Below, one piece after another: positions 34,831 to 46,322 of a stretch of DNA of 64,000 bases. Source of the stretch: QHWT01 sp963755695 (GTDB lineage Bacteria > Acidobacteriota > Vicinamibacteria > Vicinamibacterales > 2-12-FULL-66-21); assembly GCA_963755695.1 (NCBI GenBank), contig CAVWLB010000008.1, positions 1,054,001 through 1,118,000 on the forward strand. Direction: 5' to 3'. Positions within the stretch are counted from its first letter, which is position 1, and each line of letters starts with the position of its first letter. Below the pieces are notes generated by a model that had not been told where the DNA came from, did no database searches, and saw only the letters and a list, made by a program, of their open reading frames with translations. The translations under genes were made by a program, and so were the position numbers.

Positions 34831-35283
34831 ATGACAACCGATCGCTATACGAAGGCCGTGCTGACCGTGATCGCCGGGTGCCTCCTGTGGATGTGCGTGA
34901 TGGGAACGGCCGGTCCGGTGATCGCGCAGCAGGGATCGACGACCGACAACGCGGGAGTCGGTGGGCGCGTTCAGGCAGTGGTCATCGTCGGCACCGGCAC
35001 CATGGATGCCCAGGGGAGAGTCGCGGTGAACTTCGTCAGGCGCAACGGCGTTCAGGTGACCGATCCCAGCGTTCCCGTGAAACTGCCCTACAGCGCCGAG
35101 TCTCCGCTGCCTGTACGCCTGCCGTACACGACCTCCTCACCGCTGCCGGCGCAATTGCTGTATACCGCCGGCACGCCCTTGCCGGTGGCGATTACCGGCA
35201 TCAAGAAGACGGTCGACTGGGAGCCGATTCGCACGCAAGTTGAAAACGCGCCGGTGCGCGGGACGCCGGGGCTGCCTCACTAG
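34831..35283 (+). CDS. Exported protein with Pro-Leu repeat
   Basis: 150 residues. Signal peptide (to PVIAQQ), a short strand region (VQAVVIVGTGTMDAQGRVAVNFVR), then at least three imperfect 14-residue units of the form (S/T)PLPVxLPYTxxx between about residues 85 and 125. No family recognised. AAGGAGA precedes ATG 34831; the frame extends further upstream but without a signal peptide there. It is divergent from the response regulator. Confidence 0.68.
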   Translation: MTTDRYTKAVLTVIAGCLLWMCVMGTAGPVIAQQGSTTDNAGVGGRVQAVVIVGTGTMDAQGRVAVNFVRRNGVQVTDPSVPVKLPYSAESPLPVRLPYTTSSPLPAQLLYTAGTPLPVAITGIKKTVDWEPIRTQVENAPVRGTPGLPH

Positions 35284-35308
35284 CAGCCTCGTGCTGGCCG
35301 CACCTCTC

Positions 35309-35372
35309 GGCGCCTCTGAAGAGGCGCCCTACAAAACCAATACGCTCGGCGCCTCTAAAGCGGCGTCCTACA
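35309..35372. repeat. Two tandem GGCGCCTCT-type palindromes
   Basis: Unit 1 (35309-35334): GGCGCCTCT-GA-AGAGGCGCC then CTACAA. Unit 2 (35348-35372): GGCGCCTCT-AA-AGCGGCG then TCCTACA, with one mismatch in the stem. They are separated by 13 bases. Confidence 0.75.
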
Positions 35373-35423
35373 CCCGCCTGCTCTCATCGCCGTGGCCCTC
35401 GGCAGCCATCCCGGATCATCCTC

Positions 35424-35429
35424 TATAAT
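35424..35429 (+). promoter_or_regulatory. TATAAT -10 element of glnS
   Basis: A consensus -10 hexamer 14 bases before the glnS ATG, in an AT-rich island. No good -35 and no Shine-Dalgarno between it and the ATG, so the mRNA probably has a leader of only a few bases. Confidence 0.5.
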
Positions 35430-35443
35430 CAAAGTTTACGACC

Positions 35444-37144
<1,701 letters not shown>

Positions 37145-37149
37145 TCTGC

Positions 37150-37223
37150 TGATTTGGTGATTCAGTGATTTGGTGATTTCAGAGCCAATCACCAAATCAC
37201 CAATTACCCAATCACCAAATCAC
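37150..37223. repeat. 8-nt word repeat array with inverted arms (TGATTTGG family)
   Basis: Four units TGATTTGG / TGATTCAG / TGATTTGG / TGATTTCA, a short spacer, then the complementary arm CCAATCAC / CAAATCAC. It begins five bases after the glnS stop and runs into the stop codon of the convergent HAD gene. Strikingly AT-rich for this window. Confidence 0.8.
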
Positions 37224-37915
37224 GCGAACTCTCCTGCCCTGATGAGGGTGACCAGCTCGTTGAGCGAGCGGACGCGTACGCAGTCGGCGTCCGGGCGAAG
37301 ATCGGCTTCGTCGAGCAGGACCGGCCGGATGCCGGCGCCGCGGGCGCCGACCACGTCGACGTAGTAGAGATCGCCGACATGGATCGTGGTCTCGCGCACC
37401 GCGCCGCTGCGCTCGAGCGCGATCTCGAAGAGCCGCGGATCCGGCTTTTCCACTTTCTCGTCGTACGAATCGAGCACGCAATCGACCAGCCGGTCGAGCC
37501 CGAGGCGCGCAAGGTGCGCGCACAGGGTGCCGTTGGCATTCGACACGACCGTCAGGCTGAGGCCGAGATTGCGAAGCGCACCCAGCGCCGGACGCACGCC
37601 GTCAGGAACGAACTCCCACAGGTTGTGGGCGCGGTGATACGCGTTGAGCTCGCTCAGCGCGGCGGCCGTTGCCGGAGAAGCCGCGACGCCCGCCTTCTCC
37701 AGAATCAGATCGAAAAACAGCCAGCCTCGGCTGGCATCCGTGGTTGCGCCAATCACCTGCCGATCGTCGAGTTGACGTCGCGCGTAGGGTTCCGCGCGGG
37801 CAAGCGTGTCAGGAGAGACGTCGACCCCGTGCCGTGCGAGCGTTTCGCTCACTCGGGCCCAGTTGGGAAAGAGCAATACACCGCCGGCGTCGAGAAAGAC
37901 CGTTTCGAGGGACAC
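37220..37915 (-). CDS. HAD-superfamily hydrolase
   Basis: 231 residues. Motif I is FLDAGGVLL (Asp nucleophile D8; the usual second Asp is replaced by Gly, as in some haloacid-dehalogenase members), motif II VVSNANG, motif III Lys in KVEKPDP, motif IV HVGDLYYVDVVGA. Cap domain helical between residues 20 and 110. Such proteins are usually small-molecule phosphatases. It starts at GTG 37915. Confidence 0.85.
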   Translation of the reverse strand: MSLETVFLDAGGVLLFPNWARVSETLARHGVDVSPDTLARAEPYARRQLDDRQVIGATTDASRGWLFFDLILEKAGVAASPATAAALSELNAYHRAHNLWEFVPDGVRPALGALRNLGLSLTVVSNANGTLCAHLARLGLDRLVDCVLDSYDEKVEKPDPRLFEIALERSGAVRETTIHVGDLYYVDVVGARGAGIRPVLLDEADLRPDADCVRVRSLNELVTLIRAGEFA

Positions 37916-38006
37916 GACCTATTCTACGACCCCGAGGTCCGAGGAGCGCTTGTCCGCCGTAGCCGCTTGGCGGCGAAGGCGGAAGGGACGAGGAGCGAGG
38001 CCGGCA

Positions 38007-38070
38007 GCCCGAAGCCCGAAGCCTGAAGCCTGAAGCCCGAAGCCTCGAAGCCTGAAGCCCGAAGCCTGAA
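38007..38070. repeat. Nine 7-nt units of the GAAGCCY word
   Basis: GCCCGAA / GCCTGAA units in near-perfect tandem (one unit is 8 nt). It ends directly at the stop codon of the permease gene. Complementary strand of the word found at 18790 and 1345. Confidence 0.8.
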
Positions 38071-38071
38071 C

Positions 38072-40546
38072 TTACTGATCCGTCAACGCGATCACCGGAT
38101 CGATTCGCGTGGCCCGCCGGGCCGGCACCGCGCACGCGGTGAAGGCCACCAGACCAAGCAGTGCCGCCACGGTGCCGAGCACCACTGGATCCAGCGCCTG
38201 CACCCCGAAGAGCTGTGTCTCCATTGCCCGGCGGATAGTGACCGAACCGGCGAGCCCGGCGATGACCCCGATGCCCAGCAGCAACAGTCCTTCCCGTACG
38301 ACGAGCCGGAAGATGCGGGAGCCGTCGCTGCCCAGCGCCATGCGGATGCCGATCTCGCGGCGCCGCTGCGCCACCTGATAGGCCAGGACGCCGTAGATGC
38401 CGACCGCTGCGAGGAACAGCGCGACGGACGCGAAGACTACCGCCAGCAGCATCGGCGTTCGGCGGCTGACGAGCGACTGGCTCACGCGCTCCTGCATGGT
38501 GCGCACGCCATAGAACGGCAGCTCGGGATCGATCGCCGTCAGCTCGCGGCGGATCGCCTGCGTGATGGTGTCGGGCTCACCGGCCGTGCGTGCCACGAGA
38601 GTCATCGTTCGGATGGCGTCCTGCGCGACAGGGAAGTAGTAGGCCCCGACCGGCTCCTTCTCGGTCAGTCCACGCGTCCGGATGTTACCGACCACGCCGA
38701 CGACCGTGTAGAAGCGAGTCGTCGGTCCGGGCCCACGCGTAAGCTCCTCCGCCTTGTCCGGTTGCCACATCCGGCGGCCAATCGGATCTTTCTGTCCGAA
38801 GAAACGTGCGGCGAGCCGCTCGTCGATGATCGCGACTTTCGGCGCCCGATCGTTGTCGGACGCGTTGAAGAGGCGGCCGCGCTTCAGCGGGATGTTCATC
38901 GCCTCGAAGTAGCCCGGCGAGACGTCAGTGGAGAAGGGGGAGATCAGCGATTCCCCCTTCGACATCACGTAGCCTTCGGCAAGGATCACGCTGTCGTTGA
39001 AGTCGTTCCCGAGCGGCACCACGTTGGTCACGCCGGCCGCCTGCACGCCTGGCAGCGCGCGCACTCGTTCGAGCAGCCGGTCGGTGAACGCGACCAGCTT
39101 CGAATCCTCCTTGTAGCGTGAGGCGGGCGGGCTCACCGTGCCGGTCAGGACGTGCGTCGCATCGAACCCGGGCCGTACCGCGAGCACACGCTGGAAGCTC
39201 GCCAGCAGCAGGCCCGCGCCGATGAGCAGCATGAATGCGAAGGCGACTTGTGCCGTCACCAGCACGCGCCGGACGCCGCGCGAGCCACGGCCGGAAGTAC
39301 CGCTCCGTCCTTCTTCCCGAAACGCCTGACTCAGGTTCATGTGCCGCAACCCGAGGACGGGAACGAGGCCGATCACCAGTCCAACGAGAACGGCGAGCGC
39401 GAAGGTGAAGGCGACGACCGGAACGTCCAGAGCCACCTCGGTTCCCTGCGGCGTCTTGTCGAGACCGAAGGTTGCCAGCATGCGGACCCCGACCCATCCG
39501 ACCGCCAGGCCGGCGAGTCCGCCAACCAGCGTCAGGATGACCGTTTCGGTCAGCAACTGCCGCGCGATTCGCGCGAGACCGGCGCCGAGCGCGTGACGCG
39601 TCGCGAGCTCCTTCATCCGGGCGCTCGATCGCACCAGCAACAGGTTCGTGACGTTGACGGCGCCGATGAGCAGCACGAAGACGACGCCGCCCCACAAGAG
39701 ATACAGCGTGCTGCGGATGTCCCTGACCAGGTAGGCCTGCAGCGGCACCACGACGGTGTGGAAGCCGGCGTTGATGAGGATTTCCTTCAGCTGAGGGAAT
39801 CGATCGAGGTTGCGGGCGTTGAGCGCGTCAATCTGCTGCCGCGCCTGGGTAACCGTGGCGGTCGGCTTGAGTCGCGCGACATAGGACCAGTTGTTGCTGT
39901 GACGCGCTTCGTCCGACTTCTGCTGAGCCGTGAACGCCAGCGGCAGCCACATCTTGACGTCCGGATCGAGGAAGCCGAACCCTTGCGGCAGGACGCCGAC
40001 GATGGTGTAGGGCTCGCCGTTGATGCGCATGTCCTGCCCGATGGCCGCATCGCGTCCGCCGAAGTACTGCTGCCACGTCGCATAGGTCAGGACGACTTTG
40101 TGCGTCTTGCCTTCCTCGCCGTCTTCTTCGGTGAAGAGGCGGCCGCGAAGCGGCCTGGCCTGCAGCAGGCGCAGCAGCGATGGCGTCGCCAGCATCGCCA
40201 TGACCCGCTGGGGATTGCCCTCCTGACCGAGCGTGACGCCGCGGGTGTTGTAGAGCGCCTGTTCCTGGAACACGTCGGTCTCGCGCAGCCGGTCGTAATA
40301 GTCGGGCACGCCGGTGTTGCCACCTTCCTCGCCGACCCCGGCCCCCGGATACGCGTTGTACATGTGAACGAGCTGTTCGGCGTGCGGCACCGGCAGGGGC
40401 CGCAGCAGGACGGAATTGACGATGGCGAAAATCGCCACGTTGGCGCCGATGCAAATCGCCAGGGTCAGCGTGGCGGTGGCCGCGAATCCGCGATCCTTCC
40501 ACAGCACACGCCCCGCAAACCGCACGTCCTGGAGCAGCCGTTCCAT
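38072..40546 (-). CDS. FtsX/MacB-like ABC transporter permease
   Basis: About 824 residues from ATG 40546, preceded by GGGAGGCGCG; the frame stays open far upstream but only as a GC-rich artefact crossing the repeat array. Layout: helical front (MERLLQDVRFAGRVLWKDRGF), TM1 (TATLTLAICIGANVAIFAIVNSVLL), a large periplasmic MacB domain, three TM helices, a second MacB domain and FtsX TM helices at the end (ending RIDPVIALTDQ). This is the double-FtsX type common in acidobacteria, without an ATPase gene beside it. It is divergent from padR and probably under its control. Substrate unknown; relatives export macrolides, lipids or peptides. Confidence 0.9.
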   Translation of the reverse strand: MERLLQDVRFAGRVLWKDRGFAATATLTLAICIGANVAIFAIVNSVLLRPLPVPHAEQLVHMYNAYPGAGVGEEGGNTGVPDYYDRLRETDVFQEQALYNTRGVTLGQEGNPQRVMAMLATPSLLRLLQARPLRGRLFTEEDGEEGKTHKVVLTYATWQQYFGGRDAAIGQDMRINGEPYTIVGVLPQGFGFLDPDVKMWLPLAFTAQQKSDEARHSNNWSYVARLKPTATVTQARQQIDALNARNLDRFPQLKEILINAGFHTVVVPLQAYLVRDIRSTLYLLWGGVVFVLLIGAVNVTNLLLVRSSARMKELATRHALGAGLARIARQLLTETVILTLVGGLAGLAVGWVGVRMLATFGLDKTPQGTEVALDVPVVAFTFALAVLVGLVIGLVPVLGLRHMNLSQAFREEGRSGTSGRGSRGVRRVLVTAQVAFAFMLLIGAGLLLASFQRVLAVRPGFDATHVLTGTVSPPASRYKEDSKLVAFTDRLLERVRALPGVQAAGVTNVVPLGNDFNDSVILAEGYVMSKGESLISPFSTDVSPGYFEAMNIPLKRGRLFNASDNDRAPKVAIIDERLAARFFGQKDPIGRRMWQPDKAEELTRGPGPTTRFYTVVGVVGNIRTRGLTEKEPVGAYYFPVAQDAIRTMTLVARTAGEPDTITQAIRRELTAIDPELPFYGVRTMQERVSQSLVSRRTPMLLAVVFASVALFLAAVGIYGVLAYQVAQRRREIGIRMALGSDGSRIFRLVVREGLLLLGIGVIAGLAGSVTIRRAMETQLFGVQALDPVVLGTVAALLGLVAFTACAVPARRATRIDPVIALTDQ

Positions 40547-40590
40547 CGCGCCTCCCTCGATCTCCTGAGAATACGGAGGAGGAGGGGAAC

Positions 40591-40777
40591 GGGTTCGCAG
40601 GTTCTCGGGTTCTCGAGGTTCACGGGTTCTGGAACCGGTTCGCGGGTTCGCGGGTTCTCGGGTTCTCTGGTTCTTTAACGCCGCGAATCCCGGCCACAGA
40701 ACCTGAGAACCTGAGAACCTGAGAACCCGCGCAGCGCCAACCCGAGAACCCGAGAACCCGAGAACCCGCGAACCGGT
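40591..40777. repeat. 8-nt word repeat array with inverted arms (GGGTTCTC family)
   Basis: The left arm (40591-40675) has about ten units GGGTTCTC / GGGTTCGC. The right arm (40698-40777) has the complementary AGAACCTG / AGAACCCG, about eight units. Potential hairpin of over 70 bp with mismatches. Unlike most arrays here it lies between divergent 5' ends, upstream of the permease. Confidence 0.85.
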
Positions 40778-40793
40778 TCCAACCTTTCCACAC

Positions 40794-40843
40794 CTGTTGA
40801 CGTCCAACAGGACGATCGCTATGCTCCTGTTGGTAATCAACAG
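40794..40843 (+). promoter_or_regulatory. padR promoter with two palindromic operators
   Basis: Two 17-bp palindromes of the form CTGTTG-N5-CAACAG at 40794-40810 and 40827-40843, 33 bp apart (three helical turns). A -35 TTGACG (40797-40802), 17-bp spacer and -10 TATGCT (40820-40825) are interleaved with them, so a dimer bound at both sites would block the polymerase. This is the arrangement expected for PadR autoregulation. Confidence 0.8.
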
Positions 40844-40855
40844 AAAGGCGGAAGG

Positions 40856-41206
40856 GTGGGCAGCCAACCGAAAACCGACGTGCTCCAGGGGACGCTCGAT
40901 CTGATGGTCTTGAAAACCCTCGAATCGTTGGGCAGCCAGCACGGCTACGGGATTGCGCAGCGGATCCAGCAGGTGTCCGGGGACCTGCTGCGGCTCAACC
41001 AGGGCACGCTCTATCCCGCGCTGCTGAGGCTCGAGCAGCGGGGGTGGATCGCCTCGAAGTGGGGCGTGTCGGACAACAATCGGCGCGCCCGCTACTACAC
41101 GCTCACCCGCGCCGGCCGCAAGCAGCTCCATCGTGAAGCCGAAGAATGGAACCGCATGGCCGCGATCATGGCGCGGGTCCTTGGCGCGCGGGAGGACACG
41201 GCATGA
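40856..41206 (+). CDS. PadR-family transcriptional regulator
   Basis: 116 residues from GTG 40856. Winged-helix PadR domain: LQGTLDLMVLKTLESLGSQHGYGIAQRIQQ, then LNQGTLYPALLRLEQRGWIASKWG and ARYYTLTRAGRKQL. Short PadR (no long C-terminal dimer extension beyond the helix REAEEWNRMA). Its stop overlaps the start of the next permease gene (ATGA), and its promoter carries two probable operator palindromes. It likely represses this operon and perhaps the divergent permease until a ligand or stress relieves it. Confidence 0.92.
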   Translation: MGSQPKTDVLQGTLDLMVLKTLESLGSQHGYGIAQRIQQVSGDLLRLNQGTLYPALLRLEQRGWIASKWGVSDNNRRARYYTLTRAGRKQLHREAEEWNRMAAIMARVLGAREDTA

Positions 41207-43861
41207 GTCGCCGACGCGAGTGGGTGTCGCGGCTGCTCGGGCTGTTGCGTCTTGGCGGCGGATCGACTCCCGGCAGACTGGCAGAGGAGCTCGAGTTCCA
41301 CCGCGAGATGCTCGAAGAGCAGCACCGCCGGCGTGGACTGTCGGAAAGCGACGCCGCACGGGCGGCGCGCCTGGAGCTTGGCGGCGCCACGCAGATTCGC
41401 GAGGCGTGGCGAGATCAACGCGGCATTCCGGCGATCGAGATGCTGGTCCATGACCTGCGCTACGGGGTTCGGATGCTCGGCCGAACTCCAGGTTTTACGC
41501 TTGCGGCGGTTCTGACGTTGACCCTCGGGATTGGCGCAAACGCGGCAATCTTCACCATTGTAGACGGCGCGCTGCTTCGTCCCCTGCCCTACGCATCCCC
41601 CGATCGCCTGGTGACGGTCGGCGATCAGGCGAGCGATGGATCGTCGTCCAATGTTGGCTACACGACCGTCCTGGACTGGCAGACGCGCAGCCGATCGTTC
41701 GAGACGATCGTGATGATGCGCTCGTGGTTGCCCACGCTCATGGTCAATGGCGAAGCCGAGCGCGTGCCGGCGGTCCGAGTGAGCGCGAACTACTTCGACA
41801 TGCTCGGTGTGCGTCCCGCACTGGGCCGGACGTTCACCCCAGACGAGGACCGGCCCGAACAGTGGCGCATCGTGCTGCTGAGCGATGGATTGTGGCGGCG
41901 GCGCTTCGGGGCGGATCCGTCGATTGTCGGCAAGACCATCACGATGAACGATCGCGCATATCGGATCGTCGGCATCATGCCGCGCGACTACGAACCGATC
42001 TTGTCCGCCCGGGTACTATCAGCCGGCACAGATGTGGGCGCCGCTTGGCTACGACACCTCGCTTTCCTACGCCTGCCGCAGCTGCCAGCACCTGCACGCG
42101 TTCGGTCGATTGCGTCCCGGTGTGACGCCGGCCCAGGCGTCAGCCGAACTCTCGGCGGTTCGCGAGCGGATGCGTGTGGAACATCCGGCCGACTACGCAC
42201 CTGGAAACGTGGCGGTGGTACCGCTGGCCGACGCGGTTGCCGGCTCGGTGCGGCCGGCATTGTACGTGCTGTCGGCCGCGGTTGCTTTCGTGCTTCTCAT
42301 TGCGTGCGCCAACGTGGCCAATCTTCTCCTGGCGCGATCGCTCGGGCGCCGGCGCGAACTGGCGCTCCGGTCCGCACTCGGCGCCGGACGCGGCCGCATC
42401 GTCCGACAACTGATGACGGAAAGCGTGCTGCTCAGCGCGATCGGTGCCGTGGGTGGGGTGCTGCTGGCGATCGCTGCGGTGAAGGGGCTGTCGAGTCTCG
42501 CTCCGGTTTCGTTGCCCCGCCTGGACCACATCGCGGTCGACGGCCGTGTGCTCCTGTTCACGACCGCAGTGGCGCTGGCGACGGGTTTACTTTGCGGCAT
42601 CGTGCCGGCGTTCAACGGTTCGTCGGTCGATTTGCTGACGTCGCTGTCGACCGATACGCGCACCAGCGTGGGCGGTTCCAACCGCGCTCGCGCGACTCTT
42701 GTCGTCATCGATCTTTCACTGGCGCTTGTGCTGCTCACGGGCGCGGGGCTGATGCTGCGGACGATGGCGTCGGTGGTTCGCGTCGATCCCGGTTTCGACG
42801 CGGATCGGGTCGTCACGATGCAGTTGTCGCTCGGGGGCACGGCGTACGCCGAAGACGCGTCGGTCGTTGCATTCCAGGAGCGTCTGCTCGAGCGTGTCCG
42901 GACGCTGCCGGGTGTCGAGGTCGCGGCGCTCGCCGGCCAGGTCCCCTTCGGCGCGAATTTCGACACCTGGGGTTTCCACATCAAGGGCGGCATGAAGCCG
43001 AATCCCGCCGACGATCCGTCGGTGCAGCGATATGCGGTCACTCCCGATTACTTCCGCGTGATGAACATCCCGTTGCTCGCCGGGCGCAGCATTGTCCCGA
43101 CCGATTCGGCGACCAGCCAACCGGTGATGGTGGTGTCGGCGACAACCGCGAAGTCGCTCTGGCCTGGTGGTAACGCCATCGGCGCGCAGGTCCGGATTGG
43201 CGATTACGCGAATGGCCCATGGCGCACGGTGGTCGGCATCGTTGGCGACGTTCATCACGGAGACCTGACAACCCCGCCCGACATGGCAATGTACACCCCA
43301 CAGACGCAGAACACGGATTCGTTCCTCGTGCTGACGGTGAAGTCCGCTTCGAGCCAGTCCCTTGCCCTCGTTCCGGCGATTCGGGGAGTAGTGAGGGAGA
43401 TCGATCCCGCGATTCCGGTGTTCGACAGCGCAACCATGAAGGAACGGCTCGACAGAGCGGCTGCGCCGCGGCTGTTCGTCATGCGCGTGCTCGCCGGATT
43501 TGCCGGCCTGTCGCTGCTGCTTGCGGCGATTGGTTTGTATGGTGTGGTCTCCTACACGGTGTCCCAACGGACCCGCGAGGTGGGCTTGCGCGTCGCGCTC
43601 GGCGCGCGTCCCGCCGACATCCGGCATCTGGTACTGTCCGGCGGTTTTGCCCTGGTGGCTGCGGGTCTCTTGATTGGTCTTGCCGCGGCCCTGGCCTCGA
43701 CCCGGTTTCTTGGCGCGCTCCTGTTCGGCGTGAGCCGCACCGATCCCGCGACGTTTCTATCGGCCGCCGGCCTGCTGACCCTGGTCGCGCTGGTCGCTCA
43801 CTGGATTCCGCTCCGTCGTGCGCTCGCTGTCGATCCCACGGTCGCCTTGAGACACGAGTAG
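41203..43861 (+). CDS. FtsX/MacB-like ABC transporter permease with N-terminal helical extension (one frameshift)
   Basis: About 885 residues. Acidobacterial type: a cytoplasmic helical start (LAEELEFHREMLEEQHRRRGLSE), then MLVHDLRYGVRMLGRTPGFTLAAVLTLTLGIGANAAIF (TM1), MacB periplasmic domain, FtsX TM helices, second MacB domain and a final FtsX unit ending VDPTVALRHE. The frame changes once in CCCGGG near 42019 (SAR/YYQPAQMW). ATGA overlap with padR shows co-translation. Confidence 0.88.
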
Positions 43862-43883
43862 TCTGGGCGGTTGCCGCGGCGGC

Positions 43884-43889
43884 TAGAAT
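43884..43889 (+). promoter_or_regulatory. TAGAAT -10 element of hrpB
   Basis: TAGAAT ends seven bases before the GTG start of hrpB, the spacing expected if transcription starts at the initiation codon (leaderless mRNA). No Shine-Dalgarno is present. Confidence 0.45.
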
Positions 43890-43896
43890 CACGAGC

Positions 43897-46221
43897 GTGT
43901 CCCACGTGAAGCTGCCAATCGACGCGCAGCTCCAGGAAATCCTGCATCTCGTCCGAACCCAGCGCGCGCTCGTGCTCTCGGCGCCGCCTGGGACGGGAAA
44001 GACGACTCGCGTGCCGCCGGTTTTGGCGGTAGACGGGCCGGTGATCGTGCTCCAGCCCAGGCGAATCGCGGCACGGGCCATCGCCCAACGCATCGCGCGA
44101 GAGCAGGGCTGGACCATCGGCGAAGAAGCTGGATGGCACGTCCGGTTCGAGCGCCGCTTTTCCCCGCGCACGCGCGTTCTGCTTGCGACCGAGGGGATCC
44201 TCACCGCCAGGCTGCAGCAGGACCCGCTGCTGTCCGACTTCCAAACCGTGATGCTCGACGAGTTTCACGAGCGCACGATTCATGCGGACCTTGGGCTTGC
44301 GCTCGCACGACAGGCCTGGCGCGCGCGCGAGGACCTTCGACTCGTGGTCATGTCAGCGACGCTCGACACCGCTGCCGTCGCGGCCTTTCTCGACGATTGC
44401 CCGGTCCTGACCATGACCGGGAGAGTGCATCCGATCGACATCGACTATCGCCCGATGCAAGCCATCCCAGACGCGATCAAAGAGCTGCTGCCGGCGAGCG
44501 TTGGAACCCTTCTGTGCTTTCTTCCGGGCGCGGCCGAGATCCGCCGTGCGGAAGCGGACGTTCGGGCGCTGGTTGACGACCGTACTGAGGTCGTGCCGCT
44601 CTACGGATCGCTTCCCGCGGACGCGCAGGATCGCGCGATCTCCGACACCGGCAGTCGCCGGGTCATCCTTGCGACCAACATCGCAGAGACGTCGCTGACC
44701 GTGCCGCGCGTTTCAACGGTGATCGACACCGGCCTTCATAAGGTGGCGCGTTTCGATCCGGATCGGAGCGTCGACTCGTTGGAACTGGAGCGCATTCCCG
44801 CTGATGCGGCAGAGCAGCGGGCAGGCCGCGCCGGGCGCTCAGGACCAGGCCGGGTGCGCCGGTTGTGGAGCGCCACGGATCGTCTGCGGCCGCATGGCGA
44901 ACCGGAGATCCATCGAATCGACCTGTGCGAAGCTGCGCTCGAGATCGTCGCGTGGTGCGGGAGATCCGCGCGTCTTCGAGTGGTTCGATGCGCCGGAGAC
45001 GGATCGCGTCGATGCAGCGATGGCGCTGCTCGCTCGTCTCGGCGCGATTCGTGACGGGCGGCTGACCGACATCGGAGTCGCGATGCACCGCCTGCCAATT
45101 CACCCCCGGCTCGCGCGAATGCTCGTGGAATCGGGTGGCAGCCGCGACGTCGCGCTTGCCTGCGCAGTGCTTTCCGAACGTCATCTGACCGTCCGCGCGA
45201 CCGCGGCTTCGTCGAGCGATCTGCTGTCGGCGATCGACGATCCTGGCAGGCTGCCGCCGCACGTCGTTGACGTGGCTCGCCGTCTGGCTAGAGACGAGGA
45301 GGACCGCAGCGCAGCCACCCCCTCCTCTGAGCGCGAGCGGCGGTTTCGACGATCTATCTTCTGCGGCTACCCGGACCGAGTCGGGCGCCGGCGATCACCG
45401 GCGTTGCCGCGATATCTCCTCGCCTCCGGTCATGGCGCGACGCTCGGCAGAGAAAGCAGCGTCCACGACGCGGAGTTCATCGTCGCCGTCGACGTGCAGG
45501 CCGGCCGACGAGGTGACTTGTCCGAAGCCATCATCAGGATTGCAAGTGCCGTGGATGCGGAGTGGCTCGAGCCGACCGCGGTTCGCATCGTGCACGTTCT
45601 CGATTCGAGGGGCCAGGTGCGCGCGATCGAGCGAATCTTCTACGACGAGATCCCGCTCGGCGAGCGACCCGCCGCGATCGACCCGGAGGAAGCGTCACGA
45701 TTGCTCGCGGCTGCGTTCCTGCGAATCCCGGTTGCCGGAACGCCGACGAGCAACTGCTCTTGCGCTTACGGTTCGCAGGGCTGGCCGCCGACCTTGCCGC
45801 GCTGGCCAGACGTGCCGCGGCCGGCAGGACGGCATTGTCGGAGGTATCGCTCTTTCATGCTCTCGACTGGAGCACGAAGGCGGATCTGGACCGCCTTGCG
45901 CCGCTCACGATCCGTATACCAAGCGGACGCGAGGCGACGTTGCAGTACCAAGAGGACGGCGCGGTCGTCGCCGCGGTGAAATTACAGGAGCTCTTCGGCC
46001 TCGCCGATACGCCGCGCGTGGGCCCGCGGCAGACCCCGGTGGTCCTGTCGCTGCTCGCGCCGAACGGCCGTCCCGTGCAGACGACCACGGATCTGCGCAG
46101 CTTCTGGAACACCACTTATCAAGAAGTCCGCCGGGAACTGCGGGGGCGCTATCCGAAGCATCCGTGGCCGGAAGATCCCTGGACCGCATTACCGACGGCC
46201 CGCACGAAGCGCCGTGTGTAG
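43897..46221 (+). CDS. hrpB: ATP-dependent RNA helicase HrpB (two frameshifts)
   Basis: About 775 residues. Helicase motifs: I SAPPGTGKTT, Ia QPRRIAARA, II DEFHERT (DEFH variant usual for HrpB), III SATLD, V TNIAETSLTVP, VI QRAGRAGR. Then the HA2-like region and HrpB C-terminal domain, ending YPKHPWPEDPWTALPTARTKRRV, typical of the family. The frame changes near 44957 and 45740. Start GTG 43897 gives the expected N-terminus (HVKLPIDAQLQEIL). Role: DExH helicase of unclear substrate, non-essential in E. coli. Confidence 0.92.
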
Positions 46222-46230
46222 GGGGCGTCC

Positions 46231-46322
46231 TGGGGTCTGACCCCATTCCCGCTGGCTAGACCCCGGTTCGGGGTCTGACCCCATTCCGATGGCTAGAATC
46301 CAGTACCGGGGGTCTGAGCCCC
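46231..46322. repeat. Tandem GGGGTCTGACCCC palindromes
   Basis: Three palindromic cores at 46232-46244, 46270-46282 and 46308-46322 (the last imperfect), separated by related spacers containing ATTCC and TGGCTAGA. The element resembles a dispersed palindrome seen in many bacteria. It overlaps the 3' end of the leftward gene at 46256. Confidence 0.7.

Noticed and set aside
37220..37915. HAD gene as a phosphoglycolate phosphatase
   Set aside because: Motif I lacks the second Asp and the cap does not give a specific substrate, so only the superfamily is called.
40547..41359. Very long N-terminal extension of the leftward permease frame
   Set aside because: The frame runs antisense through padR and the 8-nt repeat array; the real start at 40546 has a Shine-Dalgarno and the family's N-terminus.
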